Notes: generated by a model from the letters alone, not told the origin. Shown: positions 1-47,324, numbered from the stretch's first letter. The stretch: DNA of 64,000 nt from Flaccisagitta enflata (GCA_965153355.1 OZ231126.1:27962001-28026000); one strand, 5' to 3'. Numbers and translations are program-made.

Positions 1-106
1 CAACCTTTTCCTCCTGAGAATATACTGTCTTTTTGCCCCCATTTGACAGTCATCGTACTGTGATTCTCGTCGTGTTCTCTTCAAATAACGGTGATTGAAC
101 TTGTTT

Positions 107-175
107 TTAGTTGCGTACACGTCCGTCGTCCGTCGGTCTGTCCGTCGGCCCATTGGTCCGTCAGCACGAGTCAAA
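107..175 (+). mobile_element. Hairpin element (AGTYGCG family), left-end fragment
   Basis: TTTTTAGTTGCGTACACGTC followed by the CCGTCGGTCCGTCGG stretch typical of the family; there is no right end. Confidence 0.45.
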
Positions 176-206
176 AGTGGGAAAACGATCATTTTAAAAG
201 CTTTTT

Positions 207-575
207 GGGCAGCGGTCCCGAATGGGACAAAGTCCTGTAGAACACAGGGGGAATCTGTCCGTCCGTCCGTCTTTCCGTACGTCCGTTCCCCCCCCCTGCC
301 CCATCCTCAGGGCTTTCTCCTTTGGGGCCCAAATCCAAACTGCATGGCCCAAATCCAAGCAAAATAGCCTAAATCCAAGCAAAATGGTCCAAGTCTGGCT
401 AGAAAACCTGAATTATGGTCCAAGTTATATCATTTGGCCCCTTTAACCTATTTCTGGCTTCTGATACCTAGATTCCGGCTTCTAAAACCCACATCCTAGC
501 CTTAGAGACCCAGACCTTGACCTCTGGGACTCTGATTCTGGCCTCATAGACCCAAATCCTGGCCTCAGAGACTTA
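207..575 (+). mobile_element. GGGCAGCGGCCCC-end element, left part
   Basis: Starts GGGCAGCGGTCCCGAATGGG and continues through ACAAAGTCCTGTAGAACACA, as in the copy at 53512. The interior has repeats of GGCCCAAATCCAAGCAAAAT. No matching right end is visible. Confidence 0.55.
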
Positions 576-854
576 AATCCCTGCTCCCAGACCAAGAAGA
601 GAACCAGTAAGAGAAAGAGATACGATAAATTTGCAATGTGTGTGTAGTGAATACCTTTCCATGGGCAGGTACATCTGTCTGTTTGTCGGTAAAACGATTT
701 CTTTGGTGAATCGATATTGGACAAAAAAAAAAAAAAGATTGCTTGGCACTGTTTTACCTTGCCTTGTTTTTGTTGTCACTTGTCTCTGTGTAGCAAACTG
801 TCTTCTATTAGACCACTGTCCTCCATTAGCCTGTCCCTTTCTATCCGATTGTCT

Positions 855-3250
855 GTCTGCCTATCATACTTTTCAGTCTATCTATCAAACTGTCTATCAA
901 GGTGTCTGTCTATCAAAGTGTCTGTCTATCAAAGTTTCTGTCTATTAAAGTGTCTGTCTATCAAAGTGTCTGTCTATCAAAGTGTCTGTCTATCAAAGTG
1001 TCTGTCTACCAAAGTGTCTGTCTACCAAAGTGTCTGTCTATCAAAGTGTCTGTCTATCAAAGTGTCTGTCTATCAAAGTGTCTGTCTATCAAAGTGTATG
1101 TCTATCAAAGTGTCTGTCTATCAAAGTGTCTGTCTATCAAAGTGTCTGTCTATCAAAGTGTCTGTCTATCAAAGTGTCTGTCTATCAAAGTGTCTGTCTA
1201 TCAAAGTGTCTGTCTATCAAAGTGTCTGTCTATCAAAGTGTCTGTCTATCAAAGTGTCTGTCTATCAAAGTGTCTGTCTATCAAAGTGTCTGTCTATCAA
1301 AGTGTCTGTCTATCAAAGGGTCTGTCTTTCAAAGTGTCTGTCTTTCAAAGTGTCTGTCTATTAAACTGTCTGTCTATCACACTGTCTGTCTATCAAACTG
1401 TCTGTCTATCAAACTGTCTGTCTATCAAACTGTCTGTCTATCAAACTGTCTGTCTATTAAACTGTCTGTCTATCCAACTGTCTGTCTATCCAACTGTCTG
1501 TCTATCCAACTGTCTGTCTATCCAACTGTCTGTTTATCCAACTGTCTGTCTACCCAACTGTCTGTCTACCCAACTGTCTGTCTACCCAACTGTCTGTCTA
1601 CCCAACTGTCTGTCTACCCAACTGTCTGTCTACCCAACTGTCTGTCTACCCAACTGTCTGTCTACCCAACTGTCTGTCTACCCAACTGTCTGTCTACCCA
1701 ACTGTCTGTCTACCCAACTGTCTGTCTACCCAACTGTCTGTCTACCCAACTGTCTGTCTACCCAACTGTCTGTCTACCCAACTGTCTGTCTACCCAACTG
1801 TCTGTCTACCCAACTGTCTGTCTACCCAACTGTCTGTCTATTAAACTGTCTGTCTATTAAACTGTCTGTCTATCAAACTGTCTGTCTATCAAACTGTCTG
1901 TCTATCAAACTGTCTGTCTATCAAACTGTCTGTCTATCAAACTGTCTGTCTATCAAACTGTCTGTCTATCAAACTGTCTGTCTATCAAACTGTCTGTCTA
2001 TCAAACTGTCTGTCTATCCAACTGTCTGTCTATCCAACTGTCTGTCTATCCAACTGTCTGTCTATCCAACTGTCTGTCTATCCAACTGTCTGTCTATCCA
2101 ACTGTCTGTCTATCCAACTGTCTGTCTATCCAACTGTCTGTCTATCCAACTGTCTGTCTATCCAACTGTCTGTCTATCCAACTGTCTGTCTATCCAACTG
2201 TCTGTCTATCCAACTGTCTGTCTATCCAACTGTCTGTCTATCCAACTGTCTGTCTATCCAACTGTCTGTCTATCCAACTGTCTGTCTATCCAACTGTCTG
2301 TCTATCCAACTGTCTGTCTATCCAACTGTCTGTCTATCCAACTGTCTGTCTATCCAACTGTCTGTCTATCCACCTGTCTGTCTACCCAACTGTCTGTCTA
2401 CCCAACTGTCTGTCTACCCAACTGTCTGTCTACCCAACTGTCTGTCTCTCCAACTGTCTGTCTCTCCAACTGTCTGTCTACCCAACTGTCTGTCTACCCA
2501 ACTGTCTGTCTACCCAACTGTCTGTCTACCCAACTGTCTGTCTACCCAACTGTCTGTCTACCAACTGTCTGTCTACCCAACTGTCTGTCTACCCAACTGT
2601 CTGTCTACCCAACTGTCTGTCTACCCAACTGTCTGTCTACCCAACTGTCTGTCTACCCAACTGTCTGTCTACCCAACTGTCTGTCTACCCAACTGTCTGT
2701 CTACCCAACTGTCTGTCTACCCAACTGTCTGTCTACCCAACTGTCTGTCTACCCAACTGTCTGTCTATCCAACTGTCTGTCTATCCAACTGTCTGTCTAT
2801 CCAACTGTCTGTCTATCCAACTGTCTGTCTATCCAAATGTCTGTCTATCCAAATGTCTGTCTATCCAAATGTCTGCCTATCCAAATGTCTGCCTATCCAA
2901 ATGTCTGTCTGTCCAAATGTCTGTCTATCCAAATGTCTGTCTATCCAAATGTCTGTCTATCCAAATGTCTGTCTATCCAAATGTCTGTCTATCCAACTGT
3001 CTGTCTATCCAACTGTCTGTCTATCCAACTGTCTGTCTATCCAACTGTCTGTCTATCCAACTGTCTGTCTATCCAACTGTCTGTCTATCCAACTGTCTGT
3101 CTATCCAACTGTCTGTCTATCCAACTGTCTGTCTATCCAACTGTCTGTCTATCCAACTGTCTGTCTATCCAACTGTCTGTCTATCCAACTGTCTGTCTAT
3201 CCAACTGTCTGTCTATCCAACTGTCTGTCTATTCAACTGTCTGTCTATCA
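855..3250. repeat. 2.4 kb minisatellite, 16-bp unit (TGTCTGTCTATCAAAG type)
   Basis: About 148 near-perfect 16-bp units with a constant TGTCTGTCT and a variable half. Variants come in blocks: ATCAAAG (about 895-1355), ATCAAAC (1356-1465), ATCCAAC (1466-1548), ACCCAAC (1549-1840), ATTAAAC/ATCAAAC (1841-2011), ATCCAAC (2012-2370), ACCCAAC (2374-2760, with CTCC variants near 2446-2475 and one 15-bp unit near 2553-2567), ATCCAAC (2761-2830), ATCCAAAT (2831-2990), ATCCAAC (2991-3240). As 16 is not a multiple of 3 and the unit has no stop, all three forward frames stay open. This explains the very long ORFs here, which I do not call genes. Confidence 0.97.
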
Positions 3251-3548
3251 ATCTCTATCAGAATTTCTTTCTTTGTCTATGCGATTTTCCACCTGACTTG
3301 CTATGTTTATCAGGCTGTTTTTCTTTGTCTATCGGACTCTTTGTCTATCACACTCTTTCTCTCTCTCCTATGAGTAATAAACGCTCTTCTCTCTCTTTTT
3401 TTCCCCGATTTTGTCACATCAGAGGTGTCAATGTTCGTCCTCTAATTTCCTTTATACGTTGTCATTTACCTTTTTATGTCTACTCCAGACTCTGAAGTCT
3501 GGACGTTTTGCTTCTCTCAGACTTAATCATCACCTCCTGAGTACGTAC

Positions 3549-3702
3549 TTTTTAGTTGCGGACACGCAACTCTATAAGAGGCTTTGTCCGTCCGTCGGTC
3601 CGTCGGTCCGTGGTGATCGAGTTGGAAAGTGTGAAAGCGCGCTTTTCCGCCCCTGCCCACCCGTCCGCAACTGGTATTGGCCGTGTATCCGGCCTTGTTC
3701 TT
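3549..3702 (+). mobile_element. Hairpin element, TTGCGGAC subfamily, complete
   Basis: Left hairpin AGTTGCGGACACGCAACT, TCTATAAGAGGCTTTGTCCG, CCGTCGGTCCGTCGG; right CCCCTGCCCACCCGTCCGCA then ACT, ending GTGTATCCGGCCTTGTTC. The + orientation puts the hairpin end first. Confidence 0.8.
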
Positions 3703-3749
3703 TCTCGGTCGAATGTTTTTTGTATCATTTTCATGGTTATTTGAGTTAT

Positions 3750-3925
3750 TAGTCGCAGACTCGCGACCCTATAAGAGGTATTAGAGTCGAAAAGGGTGAA
3801 GACGCTGATTTTGGATGCTGTAATTGTGAATGTGTGTGGGTGTTGGTGTGTGTAGGATCGGGGGGTGGGGGTGGTTGTACCCCTCTACCTACCCGTCCGC
3901 AACGCTATAGTTACCCCAGGTTAAT
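3750..3925 (+). mobile_element. Hairpin element, diverged copy
   Basis: AGTCGCAGACTCGCGACCCTATAAGAGG at the left; CTACCTACCCGTCCGCAAC and a degenerate TTACCCCAGGTTA end at the right. Confidence 0.6.
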
Positions 3926-4198
3926 TGATGTGAAGGAATTTGTGTAATTTGTCATTAGAGAGAATGAAGGCTTGTAAATGGGAAGGACGACGTTGTGTGG
4001 ATCACTTCAAATGTCCTCAGTCGAGTTTTGGAACGGTGGTACGGACACACTCATACATTGATGTACGGAGAAAGGCAAGTAGGAAGGAGAGCCCCTTTTA
4101 TACGCTGACGCATGTGAAAGCGATGACAAAAAGAAAGGATGACGATGATGGAACGGATGAAAGAAAAACACCGGTCTCCCCTGTTTGTTTATCTTTAG

Positions 4199-26395
<22,197 letters not shown>

Positions 26396-26431
26396 CTACA
26401 CCCAGTCACCCACTCAATCACACTACCTGCG

Positions 26432-26437
<6 letters not shown>

Positions 26438-26504
<67 letters not shown>

Positions 26505-26572
26505 ACTCACTCACTCACTCACTCACTCACTCACTCACTCACTCACTCACTCTCACACTCTCACTCACTCTG
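26438..26572. repeat. (TC)n then (ACTC)n microsatellite in the presumed PITPNM 3' UTR
   Basis: TC repeats to 26499 followed by ACTC repeats to about 26552, starting about 40 bp after the PITPNM stop codon. Confidence 0.95.
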
Positions 26573-27086
26573 TTGGCGTCAAAGCTCATATCCCACGATC
26601 ATATCTGAGATTTCGAGTTTATCTCATTCACTTAATTTGCAGAGTAGCATCGTTATCACTCCGTCTATCCTACCGCAGATATCACCGTTACCGACTCTTT
26701 ATCAGTTGTTTGATTTCCTCTTAGTCTTCTTTCCTTCTTTCGCTCTGATCTGCCTCCCTTTCTTCTTTCCTTAGAACTCATCCATCGCATTTCCGTCCGT
26801 GGCTATACTGAGTACGATGTATGATTCTTCTCTCTGAACGAGACATTAAGCGATTCGTAGCTATTTCGGTTTAAGATCTACTTAGTACTTAGATGATCGA
26901 AAAATGGCTACATTTTCATTAATGGTCTGCTATCTTCCGGTCTTTCATTAGCCCTTCTTAATCTCGTCTCCTTCCTCCCCTTCCCCCCCCCCCCTTTCCC
27001 ATTTTTCTGCTCTTTTCCCCTCGGTCTTTAATACTCTTGTCTCGTCCCTGCGCACATTTCTGCCTCCCTACCCATTTGGGAACTAT

Positions 27087-27087
27087 T

Positions 27088-27155
<68 letters not shown>

Positions 27156-27159
27156 TCCT

Positions 27160-27227
<68 letters not shown>

Positions 27228-27232
27228 TTTTT
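27087..27232. repeat. (TTTC)n microsatellite
   Basis: About 36 TTTC units with one CCTT interruption near 27156. Confidence 0.97.
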
Positions 27233-28989
27233 CTAGACCTTCTTGCCCTCCTTTCTTCCTTCCAGTCTTCTCTCTAGCTTCTCTAGCTAACCTTTCACTG
27301 GGAGAGTCTCTCTCAGAATATTGTCGAAATTTCTTCTCCTCTCAGTCATTGGACAAAATAGTCAAGTATCATTGCTTTTGTTTTTGAATGATCAAATATT
27401 GATAAGTTAAAACGAAGTTTTGAATTGATTTCAGTAATGTATAAGTTTTAACACATATCTATTTTACATACAAGGTTAGCCTCTTGTTCATTGATTGGGA
27501 ATAATCTGGATAATCTGCGTATGTCGGTGGCCACCTAACAAATCAGCTTATCATTAACTTCACGAATAGTATCTCGTAAATCCATAGTGTTTTTGAATTT
27601 TTCCTTGGTTTTTTCATGGCGAAATACAATCATAGATGGTGAATAGTTCTCGCGATGATCTTTCCACTGGTCAAATGCTTACATGAGGACGTTCCTTAAA
27701 AAAAATCCAACTCTTTCGCATTGTAAGAATTTTCTAAGATGTGATTAGATTTCAAACCTGTTGATCAAAAGATGCTCTGGCTAGTCACATTCGTCGTTGG
27801 CATCCCGTTTGTCCTTTGCTCCTCTAGTCACTCGGTCCTCATTTTCAGCATATGTTTCCAATCAAAATTTGTTTCTTATAATCAAAATGCAGGACAGCTT
27901 AAAATTGTACTTTGTGATCGATTGAAAGATTTTACAATCTCGCTAAAAAATGATAAATTGTTTCAACGATCATCGTTGAGAAATCATTCCTCGTTGTTTT
28001 GTCTATAGATATATTGTCTGTTTGCGTGATGACACAATAGAGAACTATTGATATAATTTCTTCTTTTAATGAAGTGATATTTTTATCGTTCATTTGCTTC
28101 ATAGCTTTTGTACTGAAATAAAACTTTGTCTATCGAATTTCTCTTTATTTTTGATAATCGCCGCGTTAACCATCAGGAAAAGGTGCGGAACATTAGCTCA
28201 GTGAACAATAACTTCAACAGTCTCCATCGCTTTTACACAATGCTCTGTCAGGTGTGTCAAATATGGGTGATGACTGAATTTGAGACCATAATGCTGACGC
28301 AAGATGGGGCTGTTTATTTTAAAACGATCACCGTTTCTCTTTTTCCAAAATTCTATCGGCAACCGTTTTTTTTTCACGATCGAAATTTAATGCAATGTCT
28401 GCACTCTCGTTTGCCAAAAAACAAATTCATTAATCAAAAGAGACTATTTTAGTATTTCATTGAAGTTGTTATGATTAACTCAGACGCTTTTCTGTGAAGC
28501 TTTAAAGTGGATAGCAGCATATAAAAGTAATTGGAATGCCCCACTATACAAGGCAAAGGATGATAAGTCGATAACGTTAATACAACGTTTTGCAAATTAG
28601 GGGCAAAAGGGCTTTTGGAAAAAATGGAAGATGACCGAAATTTAAAAAAAAGAAAAACGGTGAGGGCATTCAATTGAGTAACCCCATGATGCCTTAGCGT
28701 TATACACTCAGGGATTAATTTTTTGCATATTGACACACCCGAATGCTCTGCTGCGGCTGACGAGCGTGATTAGAAAGATAAATATCGGTGATAATTATTT
28801 AAACTTTAACAGGATGTTTCAAAAAATCGAAGGGTACTGGGAAGAATTCAAGAAGTTCAAGGGACGTCAACAATAATATTTAAGAGAACAACGAAATTAT
28901 GAATAGAATGGAAACTTTAACATGAACAGGCATTCTCCAATGGGAGATTGAATCACAAGTATAAGGTCTAATTCCCAGACTTAAAAACA

Positions 28990-29157
28990 ACGCCGGATAC
29001 GCGCCCAATAAATAGTCGCTTGCGAGTGGGCAGGCAGTGGCTTTATTGTAGCTGGGCAGGGCCAGTAATACTCAGAACTGACATTTCCAGCAAATTTCGC
29101 GTCCTCCCAATTTTCCGGTGACGGATGGACGGACCTACCTACGGACAGCGACTAAAA
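28990..29157 (-). mobile_element. Hairpin element, diverged
   Basis: AACGCCGGATACGCGCCCAA, AGTCGCTTGCGAGTGGGCAG and ACCTACGGACAGCGACTAAAAAG. Confidence 0.65.
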
Positions 29158-29432
29158 AGAAAAAAATAAACCCACCCTAATTTTTTGCACTGAGGTCTAA
29201 AAAGAGAGTAGAATCGGATATCTTCATCCTGGGTTTGAAGCGTGTAGCGACATATTTTTCCATGATCTCTCAGCGATGTATTACTTACATGTGTTATTTA
29301 CATGTACATAATGTATCAGTACAGAAAGACAAAAAAATCAACGGAAAATGCTTAAAGGGGCTTTTTGAAATTTTGCTTTCAAATAGTTAAATTGGTAGTG
29401 ATGACGGGGTGATTTGGGGTGTCGGGTACATA

Positions 29433-29438
29433 TTTATT
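29433..29438 (-). promoter_or_regulatory. Candidate polyadenylation signal of the BCCT-PLAC8 gene
   Basis: AATAAA on the minus strand about 185 nt downstream of the stop codon at 29621-29623. This is a suitable place for a 3' end, but nothing else in the sequence confirms it. Confidence 0.4.
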
Positions 29439-29620
29439 TTTCGTGGTGGTAGGATCTGGGGCAGTCAGTATGTGGATTGGTGGTGATGGCGGTGTCATTT
29501 GTGGGTGACAGCTCTTCAATTTTTCGTAGCGGTGGGGTGTTAGCCTACTTGAAGGCTGTGGGTCAAGGTTTAATCTTCGCCGTCTGGAAAGATTCATTTG
29601 CGTCGCGTTCGCGGCATATT

Positions 29621-42216
<12,596 letters not shown>

Positions 42217-42647
42217 AACGCAGATTTAGTTATGGACAATCGGCAGTGGATGTTGATTTATACATTGTTATTACAAATGGATCGTTTTTAACGCTTTAAG
42301 TCCTTATTTGTGTTGCTAATTCAAGCAACCTTCTTCGCGACAACTAGAAAGTGGGAAATTTCCACTGCTCGGATCGGTAACAACAACAACGGCCAATGCC
42401 ATGTCAGCAATGGGATTTCCCGATGAGGAAGTTTCATTTTATTAAGATTCTTCTTTTTCTCAATACAACTCGCATGCAAGCGGCTTTTTCCGTAAGCAGG
42501 CTCGTCTGTCGGTCGCTAAATCGCTATTTAGAGGAAGTTTTTTGGCATCATTGGCCCTGTCCAATTGCTCAAGAGCGCATTTTAAGCTTTTTAAGGAACT
42601 GGATAAAACATTTTTGTGTGTGAATTTGTATTCTCGCCAATCAAGAA

Positions 42648-42763
42648 CAAGGCCAAGTAGGCCAAAAAGGTGCGACGTGTGGATCGTCGAACGAATGCGT
42701 TACCAACCGACCGACCAACGGGCACAGCTAGTTATAGAGGTGATTTGTCGCACCTAAAAAACG
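42648..42763 (-). mobile_element. Hairpin element relative, GTGCGACGTGTGG subfamily
   Basis: AACAAGGCCAAGTAGGCCAA, AGGTGCGACGTGTGGATCGT and GAGGTGATTTGTCGCACCTA; GGTGCGAC pairs with GTCGCACC. Confidence 0.65.
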
Positions 42764-43107
42764 ACCATTATTTAGTGGACATAAAATCCTATGCATAAAA
42801 GGCAAGCACGCTCCTCTGCACGTCAGTGATGGCCTTGTTTCAAGCTATAATAGTTGGCGTCCAATTAAAATTTTTTTTTTGAATTCTGACAGGTAACTAC
42901 GTCAAAAGATTGTCAAATTTCCAAATTCTCTTGTGGAATTAAACAATCAGAAGACAAAATGATATTGACACAAAATTACCAGCAATGGCGGCTATCGCCG
43001 TGAGGAAAAAAGTCCTAAGCATTGGCATTTGCTAGTTTCCACCAAGTTTTTGATAGAATTAATCCATAGCAATTGTATGTATTGATTGCACTAAAAATCA
43101 GATAACA

Positions 43108-43302
43108 AGGCCGGATACACGGCCACCAGTTGCGGACGGGTGGGCAGGGGAGGAAATGCAACTGTCCACCACTAAAAATGTTCTAAAACGCTTATTTTCC
43201 CACTTTTCGACTCTTGCTGATGGATAGACGGACCAACGGATAGACCAGCAGATGGATGGATGGACAAAGCCTCTTATAGAGTTACGTGTCCGCAACTAAA
43301 AA
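43108..43302 (-). mobile_element. Hairpin element, TTGCGGAC subfamily
   Basis: AACAAGGCCGGATACACGGC, CACCAGTTGCGGACGGGTGG, GATGGATGGACAAAGCCTCT and AGTTACGTGTCCGCAACTAA. Confidence 0.8.
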
Positions 43303-44463
43303 TAGGATTGAGCCAAATGAGCAAGATGAACTAAAATGCTCCAAATCACTCATAAAGATGACCAGCTATATTCACTGACATGCATTCTTGTATTTGCATG
43401 CTTAAAAATGAATCATTTTATTTATCGCATTCAAATGAGAAAAAAAATCCTTTTTTGATCCTATATAAAATCATGAAAATTTAAAAAAAATTTATTTGAA
43501 TTTTTCATAAATAAATCTTTAAAAAATCATAACTCAAAAAATAACAATGGCAAAGAAAAAAACTAGACGCAATCTTTTGACTGTTGATTGCATCCTAATC
43601 AAAAATGCTAGAAGCTTTTAATCCATGACGGTTTGAAAGAGCTTCAAAAAATCTTTCTTTTGAGCTCCTTCTGATCATTCTAGCATAAAAACTTTGGAAG
43701 TTATGACAATTTAAAGATATCCACTAAAAAACCTCAAATCTTGCTTCCATCATTTTTATAGTAACCACCTTTGTATAGATACAGCTTGTAAACGAAGCAA
43801 AATCATGAATTCTGCTTGGTTCCATCTTGTAGAGAATTAAAAATACTTCATTTTCACCTTTGATTTCGTATCATTTATTTCAATTTTCCATTTTACAGAA
43901 TATGTAAGACAAAAAGTGCCATATTTTCGGCGCTGAAATCTGCTCAATCTGGCAATCAGGAATTTGAGTACTGAACTTCAAACTTATGTCATTTCCAAAC
44001 GAATTGAGCAAAAAATCTCTGCTTGGTCTAGATTTGTAGAGTTTTCAAAGCTCTTTTATATGCTCATGGATTTTAAGCAAAAAGTATATGTGGTTTACAA
44101 GTTATTAAGACATATTGAGCGTCTAATTTTTATTTTTGCCATTGTTATTGTCATAGAGGATTTTGCTTTTTGCCAAATGAACGAAAATTATCAAATTTTA
44201 AAATTCACTTACCTTATCAATTTCATTGGAGGCCCCAATCGATTGATAAAGTTCCTAAACTTCTTAATAGGAAAATGAAAACCATGTTTCTCTGGAAGAC
44301 TCACTTCAACTTTTTCCCGATAAAACATCAAGTTCTATTTGGTTTATCATTGTTTTGTGTTCATTGAAATTGGTTAGTCAGAGTAAATTCTAGTCAACAC
44401 AAATTTTCTTTACACTATGTAAACAATTCATTTTTACAAAAATGACAAAAAATTTTGATAATT
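43303..44463. other. AT-rich intergenic DNA
   Basis: No repeat family or gene recognised. A 104-codon ORF at 43964-44278 is AT-driven (Ile/Phe/Lys/Tyr-rich) and I do not call it a gene. Confidence 0.5.
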
Positions 44464-46978
44464 ACAGGGCAGCTGGTTATCCTATAATTCTTACGATCCT
44501 AGAATTGTGGGTTAGAAGGGTTACGATTGTAGGTTTTCTAGACTCTTTTACAATGGGAAAATGGGTTTTTCCTTCATAACCCAAAAAGTGCTAAATCGAT
44601 TTTTTTCATTTCTTGGTTCAAGAATGATAGTGGGACCACTAACCTTTGCCAAACGGAATTGTCATCGCCACTCTTCTATAAATAGGTGAAATATGACGAT
44701 GAATGTGGCTTTCTACAATGCTTACGATTCTAGGTTTTCTTGCCTAGAAAGCTTACAATTCTAGAAACTTGCATAGAAAGCTTACAATTCTAGGTCTTTT
44801 ATGACTTTGTCTCTCAATGAAATGTGAAACTACCATAAGTTGATCTTTTGCTCATGATTCAATATTTTGCTCATTATTTTAGTCACTTACTATGAGAGGG
44901 TGTCTTGTTAGGCCTATTTTCAGGTCCACAAAACGGTAACTCGAATTTTTGTCTGACATGAAAAGGAAAAAAAAAATGATTTGATGCCCAACCACAAATC
45001 CTTAGACCCTGATTCCTCCAAGTCTCTTTGGCAATGAATCTTTCAAAAAATAGATATCAAAAGCACAGTAGTATCCCACACTAACATATGTCAAAGGACC
45101 AGGGGTATATATGATTGAGTGGCTTTTGATTTTCCCCCCTGCCTTTGATTTTCTTCCCCGCGACACATTGAGTCGCATTTTAAAATGGATGATTTTCTTC
45201 CCCATAAGGCATTGAAACAGTGTAGTTAAGGTTTAAATAGTGTTTAACTGTGTTTTACTGATCAGTATTTATGATTTGGTACTGCCAAAAATTATATTTC
45301 TTATTGAAGCACAAACATAATTGTAGGCAAAAACAAAAATGCAAATCAGTATGAAAGTTAAAATCAGAGTACAATGGGAATATGGGAGAGAGGGTGTAAA
45401 AAAAGGAATCAAAGGCGATAAATGGGAAAATTATAAATACTATATTTTTTCTAAAAAGCACCCTGGGCGCTTTTGAAATAAAAATATGATTTTGCTTTTT
45501 AACCCTCTTATTAGCGCCCCTTTTATATTGTAGATGAAGTGTCCTTGAGTCTATCTTATTCATGAAAGGCTACCAAAATGCTAAATTTGACTCAAAATGG
45601 AGATATTCATTGCATATATCTGTTTGAAAGTCTTTGAAAATGGCTCATTGTCTTATATAATTTCATCATTTTATTCAATATTTCTGTCCAAATCTCTTCT
45701 GAAAAGTGTAATACTGAGAAAAAAAAGAGGGGAGCGCTTTTTGGAGGGGGGGCGCTTTTTAAAAAAATAGGGTAGGGCAGCTGTGCATATGATCTTGTTT
45801 CCGATGTTTGATATGTTTAATCAAGTGATGATCAAATCTAAAATAAGCTATAACACCAATTCCATTTCTAATGCGCCACAACCTACATCCTTTTAACAAA
45901 AACTAGTGTTTCATGACGTGGAAAACCTTGATGAGGTTGGAAGCTTGAACAATGAAACTTGCTCTTAGAATTGATCTTTGCCATCCTGTCATTCCATCCG
46001 TCTTTTTGCCTCTTTTTGTTTTGGTTGGTCTCTGGCTTTGTTCAACTTTGGGCGTGTTTCTAGTAACAGCCAAAAACGCATTTGTCCCTGTTTAACGCGT
46101 TCACAGTGTGAACACATTTTATTAATTCAAACCATCCCACGAGGGAGTGAGCAAAGTGAGTGAGCGAGCCCGTGAACAGTCTGTATACTCGTAAACTCTG
46201 CAAAAATGCAAAAAAAGACGTAGTAATATCATTCTTGTCTCAAACCTTATGTGAGACAGCAGTGTTTTTGTTGCAAATTTCATAGATGCAATAAATCATT
46301 CGAGTTGAAAATTGAAAAGCTAGGCCTGGTAAAGCCCAAGAAGAGCGCCTCATTTGCAAAATTGACAGACTAACCGACCAACCAATTGCCCAACTAGGGG
46401 ACCTGTCAACGGATACATCAATAGTGACACCCTCGTAAATATGCAGGAGGACGCACATAGAAAGGAGGCTACTTCATCCATCTGCAAGTAGAGGGGCATA
46501 TGGGGCAAATGACTCTGAGTCCGAGTATAAGCATTCAGGCGGGAGCAATAATTTGAAAAAGCCTGATGCCATGCATAAAAATATTTCTCTCTCTGAAATT
46601 GGGGCCCACCAATCCATGGACTAACCTGTGGGTAATGAATCACAGAAGACCTAGAATCATAAGCTTTCTATGCAAGTTTCTAGAATTGTAAGCTTTCTAA
46701 GCAAGAAAACCTAGAATCGTAAGCATTGTAGAAAGCCACATTCATCATCACATTTCACCTATTTATAGAAGAGTGGCAATGACAATTTCTTTTGGCAAAG
46801 GTAAGTGGTCTCATTATTGATATTGACCCAAGAAATGAAAAAAATCGATTTAGCACTTTTTGGGTAATGAAGGAAAAATACATTTTCCCATTGTAAAAGA
46901 GTCTAGAAAACCTACAATTGTAACCCTTCTAACCCACAAATCTAGGATCGTAAGAATTATAGGATAACCAGCTGCAGG
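44464..46978. mobile_element. 2.5 kb element with ~340-bp terminal inverted repeats
   Basis: The left arm 44464-44810 (CAGCTGGTTATCCTATAATT, CTTACGATCCTAGAATTGTG, CACTCTTCTATAAATAGGTG) and right arm 46640-46978 (CACCTATTTATAGAAGAGTG, ATCGTAAGAATTATAGGATA, ACCAGCTG) are complementary almost throughout with scattered differences. The interior has no transposase ORF I can recognise and contains a smaller element (45440-45785). Confidence 0.85.
45440..45785. mobile_element. Inverted-repeat element, GCGCTTTT type, diverged
   Basis: CTATATTTTTTCTAAAAAGC and CCCTGGGCGCTTTTG at the left; GGGGGGGCGCTTTTTAAAAA and AATAGGG at the right; CCTCTTATTAGCGCCCC inside. Resembles the element at 19738-20096. 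Confidence 0.55.
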
Positions 46979-47169
46979 GTGTTTCAAACTAAATGGAATA
47001 AAACAAAACATATGTTTCTTCTTAAGTTCTTAAGCGCCTGCTACGCGACTTTACACGGAAGAAATTTCGAAGACGATACTGATCTTTTGTTTTTATCGGG
47101 TTTTCCCGTTTGGACGAAGCTTTAATTCGAGTAGATTTGGGTTGAAATGTATTTAAACCAGCTCTCACC

Positions 47170-47262
47170 TGGCCCTAACGGCTAGCCCTGACCCTAACCC
47201 TAAAACCACCCCCAACCCCAACCTTAACCCTACCCCTAACCCTACCCCTAACCCTAAATAAA
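47170..47262. repeat. Degenerate telomere-like (CCCTAA)n tract
   Basis: About 90 bp of CCCTAA, CCCTGA and CCCCTAAC-type repeats, including ACCCTACCCCTAACCCTA. It is internal, not at a contig end. Confidence 0.85.
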
Positions 47263-47324
47263 AACCCGCTTAGAAAGTCAGTGAAACAAAAGACATCGCC
47301 GATTTCGAAATCAGTACCCTTTAC

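Larger units (their letters stand above)
26573..29432. other. Intergenic region between the convergent PITPNM and BCCT genes
   Basis: Contains a (TTTC)n tract (27087-27232), AT-rich sequence to 28980 and a hairpin element (28990-29157). An AATAAA at about 28108 could end the PITPNM transcript, but it lies 1.7 kb past the stop. No gene recognised. Confidence 0.6.

Noticed and set aside
855-3250. CRISPR-like appearance of the 16-bp and 37-bp arrays
   Set aside because: The units are contiguous, without spacers, and the genome is eukaryotic.
717-3495. Very long forward ORFs (up to 823 codons) over the 16-bp minisatellite
   Set aside because: Three overlapping frames give the same 16-residue Cys/Leu/Ser/Val repeat. 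This follows from a stop-free 16-bp unit and is not evidence for a protein.
43964-44278. 104-codon ORF with hydrophobic segments
   Set aside because: AT-rich composition, no recognised motif, no splice or start support; likely chance.
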